Origin: Branchiostoma belcheri
Lineage: Eukaryota > Chordata > Leptocardii > Amphioxiformes > Branchiostomatidae
Length of the DNA: 64,000 bases
Reading direction: 5' to 3'
Assembly (NCBI RefSeq): GCF_001625305.1
Contig: NW_017802791.1
Coordinates: forward strand, 38,550 to 102,549
Made by a program: the position numbers and the translations under genes. The notes beneath the pieces were generated by a model. The model worked only from the letters and a program-made list of their open reading frames with translations. It was not told the DNA's origin and made no database searches. Positions 56,665-64,000 of the stretch are shown piece after piece (position 1 is the stretch's first letter; the number at the start of each line of letters is the position of its first letter).

Positions 56665-56930
56665 GTTCGTTAAAAATCGTTCCCAAACCCTCCTGTATAT
56701 CAGGATGAAGCACCCTGTACTTGGGAGACAAAGATAAAGTATAAAAGGAGAAGTTGTCCGATCTCTGTCATTCCTGAGAAAGACAAATAAAAGTCGAAAC
56801 CTGTCGGATTATGCCCTAGCCCGCTGCCATTGTACCAAAGGTACGAATGATGGATCCCCGTATATCAGATAGTTAAAAATCGTTTCCAAACCCCTCTCTA
56901 TATTAGAATGGAGGTGCCTATCTTCGGTAG
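56665..56930 (+). repeat. Local direct repeat, ~190-bp spacing
   Basis: ATATCAGTTCGTTAAAAATC, GTTCCCAAACCCTC (56658) and ATATCAGATAGTTAAAAATC, GTTTCCAAACCCCTC (56862) flank a CGAAACCTGTCGGATTATGC segment. Confidence 0.6.
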
Positions 56931-57750
56931 CCGTTATATTTCCACATATGGATGTGCGACAGGGGCCTTGTCTACTGGTAGTGGTGTGTGTTCAACCATG
57001 AATCATTTCTTTTCCTAAATGATAAGTAGAAAAAGCATTATGTATCATTTTTCATACATTCTTGGTATGTCTCTGCCGGGGTTTGCATTCGCAACTTGCT
57101 GAATGTAAAGCAGTCCCTCTAACTTAAGCAACCCCTCTACCTTAGGTGAAACAACAAAAAACAAAACTGTCTATTACTAAGAATGCGTAGCGCGAAAGTC
57201 CGGAAAAAGAAGCCAAAGGAAGTTTTTACACGTTTTGTTGCTTGGTTTGTGCTCAATTCAAGGCGACTGTTTCTTTAAATGGTTTTCAACTGTAAGCAAC
57301 CTTAAAATGACGAGTATCATGTAATTACTTTAAAGCCTTAAATGAGGTGCAGAGTCGCAGGAAGCTATTTCTGTGCCTGTTGGTACCACCTTTTCTGCGA
57401 TAACGACCACGTGAATCACATTTAACCGGTACGAAATCCACCCGCTAAAACACTGACATTTTCCCTAGTGATGTAAGTACGGCCCCATGTCAACTAATGG
57501 TCTATTTGTCACTAAACAGGCATACAAACAGTAACTATCAGGATGAGAGTTTTTAAGGTTTATTTTGTCACTAGACAACATTTTGAAGAAGGAATAAGAC
57601 TTACCAAAAACAGAGACGGGGGCTGACATCGACTTCCAACGACCTTTGACCCGAATCACGAGTAATCGGGCCCTCGGTTATCACCAAATAGTCCGGGGGA
57701 GGTCAAAAATTTGTGAGCCTTGTTTGAGTAAAATTGAGTAAAATCAGTGG
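56931..57750. other. Gene-free stretch
   Basis: Nothing recognised. Confidence 0.4.
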
Positions 57751-57754
57751 CATA

Positions 57755-58112
57755 TTTGCATTATGTAACATACGTACGACACAAAAGTAAATTCTGGCCC
57801 GTTCTTCCGAGAGTTTAATCAAGCCCAGTCCATTGCAATGGCTAAATAATTGCGACTCACAAAGTGGAGGGGCCAAAATATGACTCCTTACGAGTGTATT
57901 TCTAAAGCTGTCAGCCATATTTGTTTACATTCTGGTAGTTTGTGGTGGCACCATAAACTCAGGGCCTTTCGTGTGGGATGTTTTAACGCCAAGCATAGAT
58001 ATCAGAAATGTGAGATAAATGCACATTTATGTTGAAAAGTGGAAAAATTACTATCATACGATATTTTTTTTTTAATTTTCAAGTATAAATGTTACATAAT
58101 GCCCCTTTAAGT
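57755..58112 (+). mobile_element. Repeat family R, copy 4 with both ends
   Basis: The left end GCATTATGTAACATACG and right end AAATGTTACATAATGC are inverted terminal repeats. In between: ACACAAAAGTAAATTCTGGC, GCTGTCAGCCATATTTGTTT, AGTTTGTGGTGGCACCATAA and GTGTGGGATGTTTTAACGCC. About 355 bp, so family R is a MITE. Confidence 0.8.
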
Positions 58113-59880
58113 CTTGTCTAGCTGTACAGCCTGATATCTGGAACAAGACAACTCCTGAGCCAGCGAGCGAGCCGACCACCGGCCCCCGCACCTAGCTAAC
58201 TCCTCCGCCGCGTGACAGCCAATTCGACTTCCCCGGCCCTGGATGTCTACGTGTGGTAATTGATTTTGAGCGCGCTGTGGTAATATGGGCAGGTTGAATG
58301 GAGATTCTCAGTCATGTTCAATATTTAGGCAGATTTGTCATCCGCGCTTGGCTGAGCCGAAACAATGCCCGGCACCTAGGTGACATGGTAGGTCTCAAAA
58401 ATATGGAGCCGCGCACGGCAATCTATTATGAAACGCCAGGTCTCCCTGATGATCAGGATAAATTAAAAACCTTTCCCTTTGTCATGCAACGGAGGGCGAA
58501 ATAATGGGATGAATAAGGTAATTCCATGAGATAGCGCCACAACAGTCTGTACGCTCACTTATTGATCCTAGCGTCTCACTCTCTCTTATTCCGTATTAAA
58601 CTATCTTTTTTTTTTGAGGGGGAGGAATCTTCCAATTGATCTCTTGCTTTTTTCAATATCAAGTCATTATAAAGGCAATGGATTTTCCACTTTCAAGGCC
58701 AACAATGGGAGGAAAATCTTTGCTTTCCGACTTACTAAGATAATTGCAGCAAAATTCAATACCAACTTAAGATATCATATATTTGCCATGAATAACGACA
58801 TGTTTTAATTGATTGATGTAATACTAAAAGACTTTCTTACAAAATAAATGTCAATATTTTAGTCCATTTCTATTCTTCTCTTTGTTTCTTCCTACTTGAG
58901 AACGACAAAGATATAATGATTTTAACGGCTTGCAAAGATCTTTGTTTTTGATAACCATCTCGAATAAAATCGTTATGAACGCTATATCGACAGATTAGCT
59001 GATGAGTTAACGCTTCGATGTCACAGCGTATGACATTGCTGACTTTGAAGCCATAGTTGGAGAATAGCCAGTGACGGTATCTATGGTATTTTGTAGCTTT
59101 GTTTTGACCTCCCAGCTACATGCTACTGAAACATTTTCACCTGTCGTTACTGTTACTAGGTATGAATAAAATATGACTCCTTATGCTGACAAAAAAAGAG
59201 AGTGTGATAGAGGTATAGTATGTGAGTGATACAAAAAGGAGGTGCTACTCACCCTAGTACAACGTGGTGTATTTTGGTATGCATTTGGGCTTTTGCTGAC
59301 TCTGCCTTCCCAGTAACAAATATCCCCTTTTGCACAGCAACGTATTGTGGCATTTACCTCGACAAATGTTAGGTTCGATTTTAAACAGTCAGACTGTCAA
59401 ACATTTCAGTCTGTGAGCTGTCACTAGTATTTTGTAAACCGTGACCTATCGGGATGCCCGCGTCACACACATTCACATGCGATGCTATTCTTTACACAAC
59501 AGAATATAGTAGCTAAAGTCTGCTTCCGTCCCAAGCGTATATTGTTACAAATGAAAACCATTCGCCCTTAACTAGAAAGTATAGGTCATATATACCATAA
59601 GTCTAGCTATATTTGGATCATAAATACCTATAATTTAAGGAGGCGTGGTTTCTCTCTCTCCCTCAATTACCGGTATAGAAGTCCTATCATGTTTTTACAC
59701 GAAGCTAGTAATTGAAGTAACATTACTTCTATTCTATTTCCGGAGTGGATATAGCTTTCCTATTACTAAGAAAATGGTAAGCTTTCTCTTATTTAATGAC
59801 CAGCGATGGGTACTGGGGAATGAGGTAGAGTTTGATGTGCGGGGAGATTGGAAATCAGCACAGACCCGCTAAGGGAACGA
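58113..59880. other. Gene-free stretch with a possible regulatory island
   Basis: 58255-58500 is unique-looking and less AT-rich (CCCGGCACCTAGGTGACATG, TTTGTCATGCAAC, an octamer-like site). No exon is supported. Confidence 0.35.
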
Positions 59881-60250
59881 ACCTGAAGTAATCTGGTCCG
59901 GAACGATATTGGCTAAAGCTTGCTCATTGGTCGCCGGGGTTTGGGAACGATCGAAAAACCTGGATGCCAATTTCGACAAGCGGCAGTCTTCCTCTCTCTC
60001 TCTCCCGCTCACTCCACTAGAATCAATCGCTTTGTCGCGTGCCAGCGCTCGCGCTGCCCTTCGGTGTAAGAAAGTGCGCCAACATCTACCACAAAGACTC
60101 GCCGTTCGCCTACCCTCGCTGCTGCAGACGAAGCAACCTTGGAATCCACCGGGGAGTATCAAGATCTCTGCCGGTAAAACAAAACCGAGCTCTCCCCCCT
60201 TTTTGTCTACCCAGCGGAGTCGCCTTTTTTCTGCAAAGCCCCACTGACAG
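59880..60250 (+). promoter_or_regulatory. CpG-rich island, possible 5' exon/promoter of a rightward gene
   Basis: GC- and CpG-rich against AT-rich flanks, open on both strands (112 and 129 codons), which reflects composition. It ends with CACTGACAG/GTAATC, a good splice donor after 60250. A first non-coding exon plus promoter of a gene leaving the window is the simplest reading. No TATA box or start codon context decides this. Confidence 0.35.
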
Positions 60251-62065
60251 GTAATCATTTACGCTGTATTGTTCTGTCGTGTATACCCTTGATGCGTGAA
60301 AGCACCTATTGGCGTTCATTGACGTCTATTGGAATCTAAATCTTCCTGTTGAAGGTCGGTAGTTTTTTTTTCTAGGCATGCATTTTTTCCAAGAGCTGTT
60401 ACACGTCAAGTTTTTAGACGTACATGTTGTGTGTTACTAGAATGTTTCATATACTACTAGATAACACAGTGCCGATGTTGTTGTTTTTTAAATGTATTAA
60501 ATTCTAGAGTTGCAGGGGCCCATTTTTTTTATCAGAGACCAGTTAGGCTTAGGTGTAGGAAGGGGAAATGGGACAGACCAACACCAAATGAAAAGCCATA
60601 GACCGTTTACGTGTTTAGTCAAATGTTGAAATCTTTTATTTTTATTATTTCTAGATTTACAAGAGATTGTATGATCTGTGATCAGGCTTTGCCAGACATT
60701 GAGTAAAACGCCGAGGACACTTTTTCTTACATTTGTAAAAATTAAACGTTAACCCCTACTGTTTGTGATCGTCAAGAATGCCCCGACTGTTTCCAACTGC
60801 TTCCACACATACCACGGTACGTGCCTTCCACCCCCATGTTGTTTAAGACCTAAGAGACTCGGCCTCCATTGTTAGTAGAGTGTTGGATTTATGAATAAGT
60901 TGGACAGGTGTGAGCTGTCTGCACGCGAGCGGTCTCTCACCAGGACAAAGACCTTGTTACCAGAACCTACATTGACGTCACACTCTATACCACACAGTCT
61001 TGATGTACATATATACTTACGTGTAGGTAGTTTCCACTATAAATTGTTTCCATGCAGGGTGCTATTTTCAATCCATTTCTCTGTTGGTTAGTTATTTAGG
61101 GCGCTGGCCTGACGGTTGGTCAGCTAGCTACTGGCTTGGTTGCGTCCATATTCTGGCTGGTTTTGAAAGGTCTACTTAGTTTTCAAAAGGATAATAATCC
61201 AGTAGGTAGTAGAATATCTGTCAATCTGTGACTTTTTTGAAAGGTAGCAAACACGTACCTCCGAATTTGCGACGTTCACTGTTAATCTATACGTCACTGA
61301 TCAACCTCTTCAACACAAATAATCTAACTTCATTAAGAAAACACTATATTTTGTTAGAATGTTTATTATTTTGTATTTCATTGTGTTTATTAAAAAATAC
61401 AAATTACAAATGGTTCATGTAAATATCTTCTTAATACAGAAAAAAGAACCAGTATTATTGCGTAGAAAGTTTTATTTTATTTTTATATTTTTTCCGTCAA
61501 ATATGTAAAATGTTTCAATGACTTTTCGCATTCAACGAAGTAAACCCAATTGGATAAATTAAACCTAATGGTACTTTGTTTACTGTGGCTATAGCGGGTT
61601 TTCTAGGCTAATTAATTCAACGGAGGTTTTATTACTCAATTAATACGTTATGTGCTTCAGCGTGTAGCACCGGCCATGAATAACATTTCCGCTTTATAAT
61701 GTTCAGTCGATTTTTTTCATCTAGTATATAGATAAAAGATAGGAGAGCACTACTAGCAGACCTGAACTTGGCCGAGCAGATGATGGCCTCCTGTAATGTA
61801 CCGTGCACGCAACTTCTTATCACGAGTTGGGGAAATGGAAAGTGTCCAAACTAATGACATGGAAGACAAATTCAATTTCGACTGCTATGCCCGTCAAATG
61901 GATTTTTCAATTCAGACCTAAAAACCCTGGCTTCGAGCACATCCATAACACATTGTGGGAAGGATCATTTACTTTTTACATTAAATACGCGAGGTTTAAT
62001 GCCATTAGGGGAATGGCGGGAGCGAGGAATGCCATTAGAAAATTTTTTTGGGATGACGGTGTGCT
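60251..62065. other. Gene-free or intronic stretch
   Basis: No clear exon. 61800-62070 is locally less AT-rich and seems unique (GGGAATGGCGGGAGCGAGGA). Confidence 0.4.
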
Positions 62066-62068
62066 GAA

Positions 62069-62380
62069 ATGTACAACTAAAGTGATTGCACAGGACTGGT
62101 ATGAAGAAACCTTTCAAATGGTTTATCTAGAACTAAATTTATACCCCTTACACCTAATTACTTCGCACCATTTACACTTTTCTTCTGGCTATGTTCTTTC
62201 AACTGAGTGTATACTTTTTTGTTCAATGTACAACTAAAATGATTGCACAGGACTAGTATCAAGAAACCTTTCAAATGGCTTTAACTAGCACTAAATGTAT
62301 ACCCCTACACCTAATTATCTCGCACCATTTACACTTTTTTGTAAGCTGTGTTCTATTATTTGTATACTTTTGTGTTCAAG
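62069..62380 (+). repeat. ~156-bp tandem duplication
   Basis: ATGTACAACTAAAGTGATTG, CACAGGACTGGTATGAAGAA, ACCTTTCAAATGG and CACCATTTACACTTTT are found at 62069 and again at 62225. The second copy has small deletions. A 144-codon ORF spans the first copy but uses no ATG start. Confidence 0.85.
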
Positions 62381-63046
62381 TGAATAAAATTCCATGCGTT
62401 TGTACTTACAAGCTATCATAGTTATTATTGATTTACCTGTTTGATCTGTTTGTCAATATTGCATATTAAATACATGGCTTCCGTCCACTTCTACGGAAAC
62501 ATTTCCAGTAAACTGAGATTTTGTCCATTCTGTCCAAATTAGATTGAAGGGTTGTTCACGATATGATGACAGAAGCTCAAAACTTTTTAACTTTCTTTCC
62601 TTCCATTCCATCCTATACCCCGAATTTAATTGTTATTCTAGAAGAAAATGTCCCCTACTGTGTAAAAATACGTAAATACATATCAAAGAATATGTATATC
62701 TTAGAGCCAGTATAAGTGTATTGAGTCATACGTCAGACTCAACATGTTAATTTTATTCATATACTTACAGGTAGGCTAATTATATATTTGTATCGACTTG
62801 TTTTTTGTATGTATCCGTGAAGAAGGTCTTTCAAAAATTGCTTACTTTTGTCATGTCGATAAAGATTGTTGTAATACGGTACCAGGAACAAAAGATTTAA
62901 CTAACATTTATGTTGAATGTTTTTTAAACTACTGTTTTCTGGATTATTTTGTAGACACGTGTCCGGTTATAATTTTTATGCCACTTTTTTGTTTATTTAT
63001 TTGACAAAATTAATAGAGAGATTTAAAAAAAATGTTGTAATATCAG

Positions 63047-63192
63047 GCCGGAGCCGGTGAAAGGGAAACACACACCGGCTGGGCCGGGGAAAAGATCGAT
63101 ACCTATATGCCTACGGCGACCATCCACATGTGTCACCATCATTTTCTGCCTGTTAAACATGCAATCAATTATCGCTTTTGTAGACGTGGCAG
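63047..63192 (+). CDS. Possible exon of an unidentified rightward gene
   Basis: A 146-base GC-richer segment lies between ATATCAG (63040-63046) and a strong donor GACGTGGCAG/GTAAGC. One frame is open throughout and contains ATG near 63160, giving MQSIIAFVDVAG to the donor; the same frame upstream is Pro/Gly/Lys-rich. The acceptor has a poor pyrimidine tract. It may follow the CpG island at 60250 as a second exon. No family is recognised. Confidence 0.25.
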
Positions 63193-64000
63193 GTAAGCTA
63201 TTCTCGTCCTGTCTCCGTTCTACAAGCAAAACAAGCACTGATGGTCAACTATTTATTCACAGGTAGTAAAAGAAGTGCTCTTTCCATGTATGCCGCTATT
63301 GCCAAGCCTCAGTGAACGCTGTATGGTGTGCAGTTTTAGCAAAGGAGCTAACAATACCACAAGTCTGCCTGTACTTAATTTGTACAAATGTCTTTTTCTC
63401 AAAATCGATGATACGCACTGATTGGGGCGCCAAAATATAAATGGAGTGGTCAGTGCTTCTACGCTGTCAGTCTCAAACCCCGTACCTTTATTTAACTGAC
63501 CTATATGATTTGCTCCAATACTCAACTACTCAATGGCAGTTAAATAAAGATTTCTTGGTTTGCAGTTTGGAGTAAGCAAGATCTAGTCGCTTGCATGTAG
63601 CTTTTGGGCCGATACGGACGAGAAATGTTTTAGCATCTAAGGAATAAAAGGAAATAGTCTGAATTTATTTAAGGCTTGGAGTACTACGTTTATGACGAAT
63701 TCGAAATGGTCGATTAAAGAACATTCCATCTTGTCTTCCTATGTGGTAAAAAATCATTGCATTTCGTCTTTCCGCTAGAAACATGAATTTTGTGTTGTGT
63801 GTGCCAGTTACATACACGTTGGCTTTACACTGAGAGGTAGTTCAGTACGTGTGTACAATATTTCACCTTTTCAAGTCGAGATGCGCTGCTCAGCCCTGCA
63901 GATCGCCAGCTTCTCTTCATGGAAAGTTTGGCGCCATACGGACAAGACGAACTGCGTTTCTAAAGGCCACATCCATCTATGTCCTCACCAAATTAGCCCC
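63193..64000. other. Gene-free or intronic stretch to the window end
   Basis: Nothing coding or repeated recognised. Confidence 0.4.

Noticed and set aside
59869..60258. Overlapping 112- and 129-codon ORFs on opposite strands
   Set aside because: Both follow from the CpG-rich composition. No motif favours either, so the region is reported as a possible promoter/5' exon instead.
61803..62237. 144-codon ORF
   Set aside because: No ATG start, no coding composition, and its 3' part lies in a tandem duplication with stops in the second copy.

Overview
The window looks like animal (metazoan) genomic DNA, most likely from a lancelet (Branchiostoma). Evidence for a complex eukaryote: AT-rich non-coding DNA, spliced exons with phase-matched GT/AG borders, several non-LTR retrotransposon tails, tRNA-derived SINEs, many MITE-like hairpins and long CA microsatellites. 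There are no operons, ribosome-binding sites or dense ORFs. The lancelet assignment is an inference from overall repeat style and was not verified by a search.

Only one gene can be supported: the 3' part of a plus-strand gene at 2039-11880, read from four exons (about 2039-2207, 3629-4796, 10523-10640, 11562-11880). The exon borders agree in phase (2, 1, 2) and the last exon ends in TAA. The protein is a low-complexity, charged, Ser/Thr/Pro/Lys/Glu-rich nuclear-type protein with several basic NLS-like clusters and an Arg/Ser-rich C-terminus. I do not recognise the family. Its 5' exons lie left of the window or were not detected.

The three introns are built largely from mobile DNA: three MITE-like hairpins and a SINE in the first, a 3.66 kb foldback element and a LINE tail in the second, a LINE tail and another hairpin in the third. 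The foldback element (5904-9559) is the most striking object. Its outer ~510 bp arms differ at only about three positions, and inside them lie ~184-bp tandem subrepeats with a three-unit higher-order period.

From 12 kb to 64 kb no coding gene can be supported. The DNA is a mosaic of (i) two full piggyBac-like non-autonomous elements with TTAA target sites (30958-31872, 50593-51579) and a half copy (25468-25894); (ii) long-TIR hairpin MITEs; (iii) CR1/Jockey-like LINE 3' ends, some still showing reverse-transcriptase C-terminal motifs; (iv) at least six copies of one tRNA-derived SINE plus two other tRNA-headed elements; (v) tandem arrays of ~137, ~180, ~210 and ~156 bp; and (vi) unique, locally GC-richer islands that could be conserved regulatory DNA. 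A CpG-rich island at 59880-60250 ending in a splice donor, and a GC-rich candidate exon at 63047-63192, may mark the start of a rightward gene leaving the window; this is weakly supported.

A cross-element observation: two transposon families (the foldback and the piggyBac-like elements) carry the perfect RFX X-box palindrome GTTGCCATGGCAAC, and the piggyBac-like ones also carry repeated CRE palindromes TGACGTCA.
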